From Paramagnetospirillum magnetotacticum MS-1 (GTDB lineage: Bacteria > Pseudomonadota > Alphaproteobacteria > Rhodospirillales > Magnetospirillaceae), in NCBI RefSeq assembly GCF_000829825.1, contig NZ_JXSL01000030.1, positions 1,061,501 to 1,125,500 on the forward strand: a stretch of DNA of 64,000 nucleotides, written 5' to 3'. A program made the position numbers and the translations under genes. Position 1 is the stretch's first letter. Every line of letters starts with the position of its first letter. The notes below the pieces were generated by a model. It was not told where the DNA came from. It did not search any database and saw only the letters and a program-made list of their open reading frames with translations. This document shows positions 14,943 through 22,402 of the stretch, in pieces.

Positions 14943-15182
14943 TTATAAGAGGCGTCCGCGCACCTCGGCGATCAAGGTTGTCAGGGATTCGAGGGCCACG
15001 CCGTCGCGATCCATCAGGCGATGGATGATGGGGTCGGCCATGACTTCGTCCAAGGTCGGTTCCGCGCAGCCTTCGTAATAGGCGATGGCAAGGGCGGAGC
15101 GACCGCCGGGCGCGGGGCCAAGACGGCGCACGCCACGGAACTCGGCCGGTTGCGGGGTGGATCTGTACGCGCCTGACAGCAT
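14943..15182 (-). CDS. Small conserved-looking hypothetical protein
   Basis: 79 residues. The C-terminal half, TLDEVMADPIIHRLMDRDG followed by VALESLTTLIAEVRGRLL, has the look of a conserved helical module: a DEVMxDP-hhhxLMxRDG pattern and an amphipathic end. The N-terminal half is basic and Pro/Gly-rich. I do not recognise a family with a known role. The start at 15182 is the only ATG; the gene ends beside a bidirectional terminator and is divergent from the EamA permease across an AT-rich gap. Confidence 0.55.
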   Translation of the reverse strand: MLSGAYRSTPQPAEFRGVRRLGPAPGGRSALAIAYYEGCAEPTLDEVMADPIIHRLMDRDGVALESLTTLIAEVRGRLL

Positions 15183-15361
15183 GGCAGCCCCCTATTTCCG
15201 GATTTCAACACAAGACGGACTATACAGTAGTTGCCGAAGAATTTACAGAGTCACTTTGGTATCAATTATTTTACTTTTATGTAAACGATCGCAGTGCGGC
15301 AAGTATTGCTGCGGCGCAATAACTATCTGATATGGACTGATCCAGAAGCACATCATATGGG
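15183..15361. promoter_or_regulatory. AT-rich divergent intergenic region
   Basis: Bases 15210-15300 are much richer in A+T than the neighbours (for example ATCAATTATTTTACTTTTAT). It separates two divergent genes and must hold both promoters, but I cannot choose hexamers with confidence. Confidence 0.4.
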
Positions 15362-16285
15362 ATGGCGCGCTCGGGTTATCAAGAAGGTGCGGTCACGGTG
15401 TCATCGGATTTTAACAGTCCCGGCCTTGCGCGCTCCCATCACGGGGCCGGTATCGCCGCCATGCTGGCCGCCACCTCGCTGTTTGCCGGCATGGATGCGA
15501 TGGCCAAGCTGCTGATGGCCGAGTATTCGGTTATTCAGGTGCTGTTTTTCCGGGCCGGATTCGGCTTGATTGCGCTGATACCCCTTTTGTGGCGCGGCGG
15601 CATGGGCGTCATCGTCACCGCCCGGCCCTGGGCGCATGTGGCGCGGTCGGGCATCGCCCTGGTGGCGGTCAGCTGCTTCTTTCTGGCCATTCACCGTTTG
15701 CCCCTGGCCCAGGTCACCGCCATCGGCTTTGCCGCGCCGTTGCTGATCACCGCGCTTTCGGTTCCGCTTCTGAAGGAGCGCGTCGCCCTCGGCCACTGGC
15801 TGGCGGTGGCGGTGGGATTTGGCGGTATTCTCATTGTGGCCGGTCCCGATGCCTGGAGCGGAGATCTGCTGGGGGCCGGGGCGGCGCTGGCCTTGGCCGG
15901 GACCTTTCTCTACGCCCTGGCCATGGTGCTGATGCGCGATATGGGGCGCACCGAGGCGGCGGTAACCACGGTATTCTGGTTCTCCATCCTGACCATTGTG
16001 CTGACGGGGGCGGCGCTTCCCCTGGTGTGGCGGGCGCCCGACGCCCAGGCCTGGGGCCTGTTCGCCGCAGCCGGAATCCTGGGCGGCGTGGCCCAACTGC
16101 TGATGGCCCGTGCCGTGCGTCTGGCCCCGGCCTCGGTGGTGGCGCCCTTCGACTATTTCCACATCATCATGTCGGCCAGCCTGGGCTGGTTGCTTTTCGC
16201 TGAGATTCCAAGCCTCAACACCCTGACCGGCGCCCTGGTGGTCGTGGGGTCCGGGCTTTACGTGCTCAGACGCGGCGGGAAATAG
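15362..16285 (+). CDS. EamA/DMT family transporter
   Basis: 307 residues with about ten hydrophobic segments in two five-helix EamA repeats (about 30-155 and 165-300). Typical landmarks are AMLAATSLFAGMDAMAKLL at the start of repeat one, LPLAQVTAIGFAAPLLITALSV with the nearby ERVALGHW loop, and FDYFHIIMSASLGWLLFAEIPS in repeat two. Members export or import small metabolites (amino acids, nucleotides, S-adenosylmethionine); the substrate cannot be inferred. The ATG at 15362 lacks a ribosome site. A GTG at 15398 lies 10 bases after AAGAAGG and may be the real start, which would remove 12 residues and no domain. Confidence 0.88.
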   Translation: MARSGYQEGAVTVSSDFNSPGLARSHHGAGIAAMLAATSLFAGMDAMAKLLMAEYSVIQVLFFRAGFGLIALIPLLWRGGMGVIVTARPWAHVARSGIALVAVSCFFLAIHRLPLAQVTAIGFAAPLLITALSVPLLKERVALGHWLAVAVGFGGILIVAGPDAWSGDLLGAGAALALAGTFLYALAMVLMRDMGRTEAAVTTVFWFSILTIVLTGAALPLVWRAPDAQAWGLFAAAGILGGVAQLLMARAVRLAPASVVAPFDYFHIIMSASLGWLLFAEIPSLNTLTGALVVVGSGLYVLRRGGK

Positions 16286-16372
16286 ACACAATCTCCTTGG
16301 CCCACCGGCCTGGCCCGCGTATGCTCTGGCTGAGACACAACGAAGTCGCATAATCTTTTGTCGGAGGGAGTA

Positions 16373-17143
16373 GTGCCAAAGCCCTTTTCCGCCATGGTGA
16401 TCGCCTGTGCCCTGGGATGTCTTCCCACGGGGGCCGGGGCCCATTTCCAGGAGCTGATTCCGTCTTCCGACATCGTGGCAGAGCAGGGCTCCCGCGACAT
16501 CCGCCTGGACCTGGCCTTCACCCACCCCATGGAGATGGGGCCGGTGATGGAGATGGCGCTGCCGGTGCGGTTCGGCGTCTTGAGCGGCGGCAAGGCCCGC
16601 GATCTAAAAGCGGATCTCAAGCCCGCCAAGCGGGATGGCAAGACGGTATTCGGGGCCGAGTTCCGTTTCGAACAGCCCGGTGATCATGTCTTCTATGTGG
16701 AGCCCGCACCCTATTGGGAAAAGGCGGAGGGCAAGTGGATCATCCATTACGCCAAGGTGGTGGTGGATTTCGCGGGCGGCGGCGGCTGGGACAAGCTGGT
16801 CGGGCTGCCGGTGGAGATCGAGCCCCTGGTCCGGCCCTATGGCCTGTGGACCGGCAATTTGTTCCGGGGAATCGTGCGCAGGAACGGCAAGCCCGTTCCC
16901 TTCGCTGAAATCGAGGTGGAGTGGCGCAATGACGGTTCGGTCAAGGCCCCGTCCGATCCCTTCATCACGCAGGTGATCAAGGCCGATGCCTCGGGCCAGT
17001 TCGCCTATGGCCTGCCGCGCGCCGGATGGTGGGGCTTCGCGGCCCTGGTGGAAAGCGAGAAACCGGCCAAGAGCCCAGAGGGCAAGCCCGCCAAGACCGA
17101 ACTGGGCGGCCTGATCTGGGTGCGCGCCCAGGATATGAAGTAG
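16373..17143 (+). CDS. nikK: Periplasmic DUF4198 nickel-uptake component NikK-like
   Basis: 256 residues from a GTG with GGAGG five bases before. Signal peptide FSAMVIACALGCLPTGAGA, then a mature protein beginning HFQELIPSSD. It belongs to DUF4198 (FTHPMEMGPVMEMALP, EPAPYWEKAEGKWIIHYAKV, a C-terminal beta domain with GKPVPFAEIEVEW and GFAALVES). Proteins of this type, called NikK, accompany nickel ECF importers in Proteobacteria and are thought to present Ni2+ in the periplasm. The exposed His at the mature N-terminus is compatible with metal binding. First gene of nikKMLQO; the next starts 16 bases on. Confidence 0.82.
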   Translation: MPKPFSAMVIACALGCLPTGAGAHFQELIPSSDIVAEQGSRDIRLDLAFTHPMEMGPVMEMALPVRFGVLSGGKARDLKADLKPAKRDGKTVFGAEFRFEQPGDHVFYVEPAPYWEKAEGKWIIHYAKVVVDFAGGGGWDKLVGLPVEIEPLVRPYGLWTGNLFRGIVRRNGKPVPFAEIEVEWRNDGSVKAPSDPFITQVIKADASGQFAYGLPRAGWWGFAALVESEKPAKSPEGKPAKTELGGLIWVRAQDMK

Positions 17144-17158
17144 GGGAGAAACCAACAC

Positions 17159-17758
17159 TTGGCCCATATTCCCGATGGCGTGTTGTCCGGTCCGGTGCTG
17201 GTGGCGGGGGGAATCCTTGCCGCGGTCGGGGTGGCGCGCGGGCTGAAGGAATTGGAGCCGGAGCGGATTCCCAAGGTGGCCATGCTCTCGGCGGTGATGT
17301 TCGTGGCCTCGCTGATCCATCTGCCCGCCGGTCCGGCCTCGGTGCATCTGCTGCTCAACGGTATGGCTGGGATCATGCTGGGCTGGGCCGCCTTTCCCGC
17401 CCTGCTGGCCGCCTTGCTGTTGCAGGCGGTGCTGTTCGGGTTCGGCGGCTTGCTGGTGCTGGGCGTCAACACGGTTAACATGGCGGCGCCCGCCGTCCTG
17501 GCCGGGCTGATCTTCCGCCGCTTGGCCAAGGATGCGTCGACGCGCCGAATCGCCATGATCGCCGCCCTATGCTCGGGCGGGGCCGTGCTGCTGACGGGCG
17601 TGATGGTGGCGGGGTCCCTGGCGGCTTCGGGTCGCGAATTCGAGGCCGCGGCGCGGCTGGTGGTGTTGTCCCATCTGCCGGTGATGGGGATCGAGGCGGT
17701 CTTTGCCTCCGCCGCCATCGGCCTCTTGGCGCGGGTCAAGCCGGAGGCGCTGGCATGA
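17159..17758 (+). CDS. nikM: ECF nickel transporter substrate-binding membrane subunit (NikM/CbiM family)
   Basis: 199 residues, six or seven hydrophobic segments, N-terminus AHIPDGVLSGPVL matching the CbiM/NikM metal-binding N-terminus HIPDG. The usual second-position His follows Met directly; here an Ala lies between (TTG start, then GCC CAT). If the initiator Met is removed, which an Ala at position 2 favours, the mature chain starts Ala-His and the metal ligand is back at position 2. Other ligands, HLPAGPASVHLLLNG (His pair near 59-67) and the NTVNM segment, are in place. It binds Ni2+ (Co2+ in CbiM) and hands it across with NikQ and NikO. A weak GGGGAG site precedes the TTG. Confidence 0.88.
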   Translation: MAHIPDGVLSGPVLVAGGILAAVGVARGLKELEPERIPKVAMLSAVMFVASLIHLPAGPASVHLLLNGMAGIMLGWAAFPALLAALLLQAVLFGFGGLLVLGVNTVNMAAPAVLAGLIFRRLAKDASTRRIAMIAALCSGGAVLLTGVMVAGSLAASGREFEAAARLVVLSHLPVMGIEAVFASAAIGLLARVKPEALA

Positions 17759-18273
17759 GAAGACTGGCCGCCATTCTCGTTCTGCTGCTTTGGGCCGCGC
17801 CCTCCCAGGCCCACAAGCTGAAGCTCTTCGCCTCGGTGGAAGGAAACGACATCGTCGGCTCGGCCTATTTCGTCGGCGGTGATAAGGCCGCCGGTGTTCC
17901 CGGCCGCATCGAGGGTGCCGACGGATCGCCGCCGCTGGCCTTTACCACCGGACCCGACGGCGGCTTTCGCCTGGGCGTGATGGCGCGCATGGATCACACC
18001 ATCTCGGTGGAATCCGAGGACGGCCATGCCGCCCGGTTCATCATCCGCGCCGAGGACTTGCCGCCCTCCCTGCCCGAGGGCAAGCTGATGGCCGCGCTGC
18101 CCGAGACGTCCCAGATTGAAGCGGCCATCGCTCGGCAGATCCGTCCCTTGCGCGAGCAGTTGGACGCTTATGAATCGCGGACCCGCCTGCATGACGTGAT
18201 GGGCGGAATCGGCATGATTTTCGGCCTGTTCGGCTGCTGGGCCTGGCTGCAATCGCGGCGGAGGGGATCATGA
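17755..18273 (+). CDS. nikL: NikL-like auxiliary subunit of the nickel ECF importer
   Basis: 172 residues, ATG overlapping the nikM stop (ATGA). Signal peptide RRLAAILVLLLWAAPSQA, mature start HKLKLFASVEGNDIVGSAYFVGGD, then a small periplasmic beta domain, an amphipathic helix (EAAIARQIRPLREQLDAYES) and a single C-terminal membrane span (GGIGMIFGLFGCWAWLQS). This layout, with a His right after cleavage and a C-terminal anchor, is that of NikL, which replaces NikN in some nickel-type ECF systems. Confidence 0.82.
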   Translation: MRRLAAILVLLLWAAPSQAHKLKLFASVEGNDIVGSAYFVGGDKAAGVPGRIEGADGSPPLAFTTGPDGGFRLGVMARMDHTISVESEDGHAARFIIRAEDLPPSLPEGKLMAALPETSQIEAAIARQIRPLREQLDAYESRTRLHDVMGGIGMIFGLFGCWAWLQSRRRGS

Positions 18274-19001
18274 GCCTGATGGAACGCCTCGATCCCCGCA
18301 CCCGTCTGGTGGCGGCCCTGCTCTTCGCCTTGGCAGAGGTTCTGGTGCCTTCCCTGGCGGCCCAATGCGCCGGATTGGGGCTGGCCGTGACCGCCGCCCT
18401 GGCGGCGCGCCTGCCTTTGGGCGCCACCCTGCGCCGTCTGCTCGGCCTGGAAGGCTTCATGGCCGTGGCGCTGGTTATGCTGCCTTTCACGGTGCCGGGC
18501 CAGCCGCTATTCAGCCTGTGGGGGCTGGACGCGTCGCAAGAGGGGCTGCTCCGTGCCGCCGGGATCGCCATCAAGGCCAATGCCGTGGCGGTGGCGCTGT
18601 TCGCCCTTCTGGGCGCCATGGAGATGCCGGTCCTGGGCCGCGCGCTTGGCCGTCTGGGAGTGAGCGGGCGTTTCGTCCATCTGTTCTTGTTCACCACCCG
18701 CTATTTGTCGGTGATGGAGGAGGAATACCGCCGTCTGCGCCTTGCCATGCGGGCCAGGGCCTTTCGCCCGCGCACGGGCCTGCATTGCTGGCGCTCCATC
18801 GGCTATCTGTTCGGCATGCTGATGGTGCGGTCCCTTGAGCGGGCCGAGCGTATCGATGCCGCCATGCGGTGCCGAGGATTCACGGGCCGCTTTCCCACCC
18901 TGGAGGACGATGTCGAGGCGGGGCCGGGCCGTGTGGATCTGGGCTTCGGTGCGGCATCGGCGGTTGGGCTGGCCCTGGTCATCGCCGTGGGGATGGTGTG
19001 A
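18270..19001 (+). CDS. nikQ: ECF transporter coupling subunit (NikQ/CbiQ family)
   Basis: 243 residues, ATG overlapping the nikL stop. Opening SLMERLDPRTRLVAALLFAL is the CbiQ signature, several membrane helices follow, and the cytosolic coupling helices carry LRLAMRARAF and AAMRCRGFTGRF, the two A-x-R-G-like motifs that dock the ATPase. It transmits ATP-driven movement to NikM. Confidence 0.9.
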   Translation: MSLMERLDPRTRLVAALLFALAEVLVPSLAAQCAGLGLAVTAALAARLPLGATLRRLLGLEGFMAVALVMLPFTVPGQPLFSLWGLDASQEGLLRAAGIAIKANAVAVALFALLGAMEMPVLGRALGRLGVSGRFVHLFLFTTRYLSVMEEEYRRLRLAMRARAFRPRTGLHCWRSIGYLFGMLMVRSLERAERIDAAMRCRGFTGRFPTLEDDVEAGPGRVDLGFGAASAVGLALVIAVGMV

Positions 19002-19642
19002 CGCTGATCCGTCTCGAAACTGTTTCGCATGCCTTCGACGCAGCCCATCCGGTGCTGGACGGCGTGGATTTCTCCCTGGATTCCGGGGAGAGGGTGGCTT
19101 TGCTGGGCGCCAATGGCAGCGGCAAGACCACGCTTTTGCATGTCATGGTCGGTCTGATCCGGCCCCAATCCGGGCGGGTTCATGCCTTTGGGCGCGAACG
19201 CCGCGCCGAATCCGATTTCGTCGAGGTCCGCGCCAAGGCCGGGCTGTTGTTCCAAGATGCCGACGACCAGTTGTTCTGCCCCACCGTGGCCGAGGACGTG
19301 GCCTTCGGTCCGCTCAATCTGGGCAAGAGCAAGGCCGAGGCGCGCCATATCGTCCATGCGGTACTCGACCAGCTGGGCCTTGCGGCCCTGGAGAACCGGG
19401 TCACCCACAAATTGTCGGGTGGGCAAAAGCGTCTGGTTTCCCTGGCCGCCGTGCTGGCCATGGAGCCCGAGGCCTTGCTGCTGGACGAGCCGACCAATGC
19501 TTTGGACGAGGCGACGCGGGCAAGGCTGCTCGACATCCTGGCCGGGCTGCCCCAGGCCATGGTCATCGTCTCCCACGACCGCGAGGTGATCGAGCATCTG
19601 GCCACGCGGCGGGTGAGCCTGGAGCGTGGGATTCTAACCTGA
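18998..19642 (+). CDS. nikO: ECF transporter ATPase (NikO/CbiO family)
   Basis: 214 residues from a GTG overlapping the nikQ stop. Walker A LGANGSGKTT (37-45), Q-loop LLFQDADDQLFCPTVAEDVAFGP (the DDQLF form is typical of CbiO), signature LSGGQKRLVSLA, Walker B ALLLDEPTNALD and switch His in IVSHDRE are intact. It is somewhat shorter than many CbiO proteins, lacking a C-terminal extension. The last 9 bases overlap the end of the convergent orphan gene at 19634. Confidence 0.92.
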   Translation: MTLIRLETVSHAFDAAHPVLDGVDFSLDSGERVALLGANGSGKTTLLHVMVGLIRPQSGRVHAFGRERRAESDFVEVRAKAGLLFQDADDQLFCPTVAEDVAFGPLNLGKSKAEARHIVHAVLDQLGLAALENRVTHKLSGGQKRLVSLAAVLAMEPEALLLDEPTNALDEATRARLLDILAGLPQAMVIVSHDREVIEHLATRRVSLERGILT

Positions 19643-20830
19643 AATGGAAACCGGCTTGGAGGTCGGGCCCAGAGCGTCCAACGCCTTCTTCAGGCGGGGC
19701 TGCGAGTCGAGGCGCGCCGCTCCGGCCTCGACGCCGCCCACATAGGCGGTGGACAGCAAGGCGGAATAGACCCGCTTCATGTCATCCAGGCAAGGGGGCG
19801 GCGTTTCCGCGTTGGTCAGGCGGTCGGCCAGCTTGCGGGCGGCGTGGACCTGGCCGCTCTGGCAGAAATCCTGTTTGAAGCGCTGTTCGCCCAAAGTGGT
19901 GAAGGCGATCATCAGGAAGGCGGTGAAGCGGCGGATATCGCCGCCCAGCACCGGCAGCAGCGCGCGGATCACGTCCACATGGGTGGCCGCCACCTGAGAA
20001 ACGGCGCGGCGAACCTGGGACGTTTCAGATTTGGGGAACAGACGGGCCAGATCCATCTGCTGGACCACCCGCCACAGCATCTCGGGCTCCACCTCATCCT
20101 TGCCAGCCACCAGCAGGCGTCTGGCGTCGTCGAGCAGCAGCGGCACCCGCCCATCGCGCGGGATGTTGCCTGGCGCGCTCAGCGCCTGCAACTCGGCGGC
20201 CTCGCGGATATCGAGCAGGCGCGAGCCCAGATCGCTGACTACCGAGGGGCTCATGGGCGTGTAATGGGGGATCAGCATCACCTGCCAATCAAAGCGCAGA
20301 TAATCGCGGATGACCTGGTACAGGGCTTCGGACCGGGCGTGGGGCTTGGCCGCGGGCTTTTTCGGCGGCGGCGGATGGGCCAGCCCCAGGGCGACGGCCA
20401 TGCGATTCATGACCGATTGCTTGGGCGGCGGAATCTGGAACCTGGCGCGGAAGTCCAGCTTGGCGCGGAAATAGCGGCGCGCCGAGGCCCGCACCACCAA
20501 GGCCACCGCCTCGGCCAGGGTGCGGCCGCAGGCCAGGACGTCCTTATCCTGGGTGATGGGCCGCTTTTGGGCGTCGGTGACCACATGGGCGAACAGTTCG
20601 GGGCGGGTTCTGAACAGGCGCAGGCACTCGTCCAGCATCTTGGGATCGTTCATGGCCTTGTCATAGGCGGCGTTGCGCGGCAGTCCCTTGAGCGCCAGGA
20701 CTTCATTGCGCAGAACGCCGATGACCGGTCCTTCCAGCGCGGCCCGAATGGCCTCGATGCCAGGATCGGCATTGGACCACTGCGTACTGGGGCTGGAATT
20801 CCCTTTGCTCGTCTCTTTGCGCCCAGACAT
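19634..20830 (-). CDS. Orphan mostly helical protein, function unknown
   Basis: 398 residues from the ATG at 20830 (GTG at 20839 also possible). I do not recognise a family. The chain is predicted soluble and mostly helical, with a Pro-rich spacer (HPPPPKKPAAKP, about residues 153-165) that separates an N-terminal part (LRNEVLALKGLPRNAAYDKA, RARFQIPPPKQSVMNRM) from a C-terminal part (YLRFDWQVMLIPHYTPMSPSVVSDLGSRLL, MLWRVVQQMDLARLFP, RALLPVLGGDIRRFTAFLMIAFTTLGEQRF). There is no signal peptide or membrane span. Codon use is like the neighbours, so it is not obviously recent. It is convergent with nikO and divergent from the His-rich gene. Confidence 0.6.
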   Translation of the reverse strand: MSGRKETSKGNSSPSTQWSNADPGIEAIRAALEGPVIGVLRNEVLALKGLPRNAAYDKAMNDPKMLDECLRLFRTRPELFAHVVTDAQKRPITQDKDVLACGRTLAEAVALVVRASARRYFRAKLDFRARFQIPPPKQSVMNRMAVALGLAHPPPPKKPAAKPHARSEALYQVIRDYLRFDWQVMLIPHYTPMSPSVVSDLGSRLLDIREAAELQALSAPGNIPRDGRVPLLLDDARRLLVAGKDEVEPEMLWRVVQQMDLARLFPKSETSQVRRAVSQVAATHVDVIRALLPVLGGDIRRFTAFLMIAFTTLGEQRFKQDFCQSGQVHAARKLADRLTNAETPPPCLDDMKRVYSALLSTAYVGGVEAGAARLDSQPRLKKALDALGPTSKPVSISG

Positions 20831-20839
20831 ATCGTTCAC

Positions 20840-21089
20840 ATCTCAAGTCAATACATTCACATTCGGTTCACGCTACGCTCATAATCATGCAATTTCAACC
20901 AACTTAATTGGATGATAATTAATATCCCTTAGGTATGTTGGGCGATAATTTTATGAATACATGACACAAAGTTTGAATAAAATTTTATCTAATTTTATTA
21001 TTTATGCTTCCTATAATTTCCCGTCCGCCGTTCCGATTCTCAGCGCGACGGAGTAGAATGGGGGCTCGTCACAGCAGCGGGAGAGGCAG
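20840..21089. other. AT-rich intergenic island
   Basis: About 250 bases, very A+T-rich between 20875 and 21020 while both flanks are GC-rich. It contains an inverted repeat TTAATT / AATTAA (20904-20909 and 20917-20922) and the probable promoter of the His-rich gene. It may be a site for nucleoid proteins or a trace of foreign DNA. Confidence 0.6.
20973..21001 (+). promoter_or_regulatory. Candidate sigma-70 promoter of the His-rich gene
   Basis: TTGAAT (20973-20978), 17-base spacer, TATTAT (20996-21001). The expected start near 21008 leaves a leader of about 80 nt before the ATG at 21090. A second -10-like TATAAT occurs at 21012-21017 without a good -35. Confidence 0.5.
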
Positions 21090-21380
21090 ATGCACGGCGG
21101 CCATCATCACGACGACGACCGCGGGCATGAGCACAAACATCAGCATGCCCACGAACACAGTCACGTTCATGCTCATCCCCATTCCCACGCGGACGTGACC
21201 CATAGCCATGCGCACGCCCATAGCCATGCGCATGAACACCTGCACCAGCACTCCCATCCCCATGGGCATGAGGTTGACGGTAGCCACGGCCACGATCACG
21301 AGCCTGCCAAGCACGCCTGGAAGCCGCACGAGCACAAGCACGCCGATGACGAGCTCGGCGGTCATGATCACGAGCATTGA
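21090..21380 (+). CDS. Histidine-rich putative metal-binding protein
   Basis: 96 residues, 37 of them His by my count, mostly as alternating H-x pairs (for example EHKHQHAHEHSHVHAHPHSH from residue 14), plus Asp and Glu, no Cys, one Trp, and no signal peptide or membrane span. The start has a strong GGGAGAGG ribosome site seven bases before the ATG, so it is expressed. The composition is that of a Ni2+, Zn2+, Co2+ or Cu2+ buffer, comparable in principle to Hpn of Helicobacter, but I cannot align it with a named family. The nickel ECF importer ends about 1.4 kb upstream, which makes nickel storage the first guess. An AT-rich promoter island precedes it. Confidence 0.75.
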   Translation: MHGGHHHDDDRGHEHKHQHAHEHSHVHAHPHSHADVTHSHAHAHSHAHEHLHQHSHPHGHEVDGSHGHDHEPAKHAWKPHEHKHADDELGGHDHEH

Positions 21381-21392
21381 TGGGGTTTGGAC

Positions 21393-22250
21393 TTAGTCCT
21401 CGTTTTCCAACGAGGCGACGTAGCGCAACCCGTCCAGCGCGGTGTCGAACCAGTCTTCGCGGGTTTCGTCCTCGGCATGGACCAGATAGGCCGGGCGGCG
21501 GAATTCCGGCGCTCCGGTCACTTCGAACAGGCGGCCCGCCGACAGATAGGAACGCACCACCCGCATGGGGAAATAGCCGGTGCCGCCATAGGCCAGGACA
21601 TGCTGCAGCCCCAAGGCCCCCAGCCCCACCTGGACGGCAGGCGTTTTCATATCGGGAAAGGCTTGGCTGTGGGCGGCGCGGAATTCCGGACCCCAATCCA
21701 CGAGCACATAATCCTCGTCCCAATCCGATACGGCGCGGCGCCGGGTCGAGACCAGGACCAAGCGCTCTTCCAGCAGCTTTTCGATATGCAGGCCGGGCCG
21801 CGACAGGGGCGAATACATGACGCCCAGATCGAGCATACCCTCGATCAACTGGCGCATCAGCTGATCCGAGCTTCCCACCTCGGCCTTCAGCGCCACGTCG
21901 GGCATGGCGGTACGCATCCACGGAATCCACTGGACCAGCAGGCGGTCCCACAAGGAGAACTGGCCGCCCACATTCAGCACGGTGCGAAAGCCCGCGGGCA
22001 GTGCCAGTTCCTGGCGCGCCTGTTCCCAGACCCGGACCATGGTGGTGGCGTAGCGGCGAAACTGCATGCCAGCGGCGGTCAACTGGGTGCCCGACTTGGA
22101 ACGCACGAACAAAGGCCGCCCCAATTCGTCTTCCAGCGCCTTGATGCGCATGCTGACCGTCGACTGGGTCACCGAGAGGCGTTCGGCGGCCTTGTTGAAG
22201 TTGCCGGTGTCGACGATTTCCAGGAAGGTGCGGGCGAGATCGATATTCAT
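21393..22250 (-). CDS. LysR family transcriptional regulator
   Basis: 285 residues. The winged helix-turn-helix is at 2-60 (FLEIVDTGNFNKAAERLSV, then TQSTVSMRIKALEDELGRPLF), followed by a periplasmic-binding-like effector domain (VGGQFSLWDRLLVQWIP, MLDLGVMYSPLSRPGL, GTGYFPMRVV). The inducer is unknown. It lies convergent to the His-rich gene, 12 bases apart, so it does not obviously control it. A perfect 12-bp palindrome lies about 110 bases upstream of its start. Confidence 0.92.
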   Translation of the reverse strand: MNIDLARTFLEIVDTGNFNKAAERLSVTQSTVSMRIKALEDELGRPLFVRSKSGTQLTAAGMQFRRYATTMVRVWEQARQELALPAGFRTVLNVGGQFSLWDRLLVQWIPWMRTAMPDVALKAEVGSSDQLMRQLIEGMLDLGVMYSPLSRPGLHIEKLLEERLVLVSTRRRAVSDWDEDYVLVDWGPEFRAAHSQAFPDMKTPAVQVGLGALGLQHVLAYGGTGYFPMRVVRSYLSAGRLFEVTGAPEFRRPAYLVHAEDETREDWFDTALDGLRYVASLENED

Positions 22251-22361
22251 AGTGCGGCCGGAACGAGGGCAGCACGATGCTGCACTGCAATAGATGGCAG
22301 CGTTTTATCTGAACCGCGCGAGAAGTTCAACTAGCTCGCGGTCTGTAATCGGAAAGTTTGA

Positions 22362-22390
22362 TGCATGGGTGGGGATCGCCCACCCATGCA
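22362..22390. repeat. Perfect 12-bp palindrome between hpf and the LysR gene
   Basis: TGCATGGGTGGG (22362-22373), five-base loop, CCCACCCATGCA (22379-22390). It begins 13 bases after the hpf stop on the minus strand, so it could end the hpf mRNA, but there is no T-run. It also lies upstream of the LysR gene and could be an operator. Confidence 0.65.
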
Positions 22391-22402
22391 GGCAGGAATG
22401 GC

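Noticed and set aside
16319-16353. GTATGC...GCATAA dyad before nikK as a NikR operator
   Set aside because: The spacer is about 23 bases, not the 16 of the GTATGA-N16-TCATAC consensus, and the half-sites match only partly.
16286-16372. Cobalamin riboswitch before the ECF operon
   Set aside because: The gap is under 90 bases and no B12-box-like sequence is visible; NikK and NikL also favour nickel.
21069-21377. Minus-strand ORF opposite the His-rich gene (102 codons, Val/Met/Leu-rich)
   Set aside because: Its odd composition is the direct complement of CAC/CAT-rich codons; it has no ribosome site, and the plus-strand frame has one.
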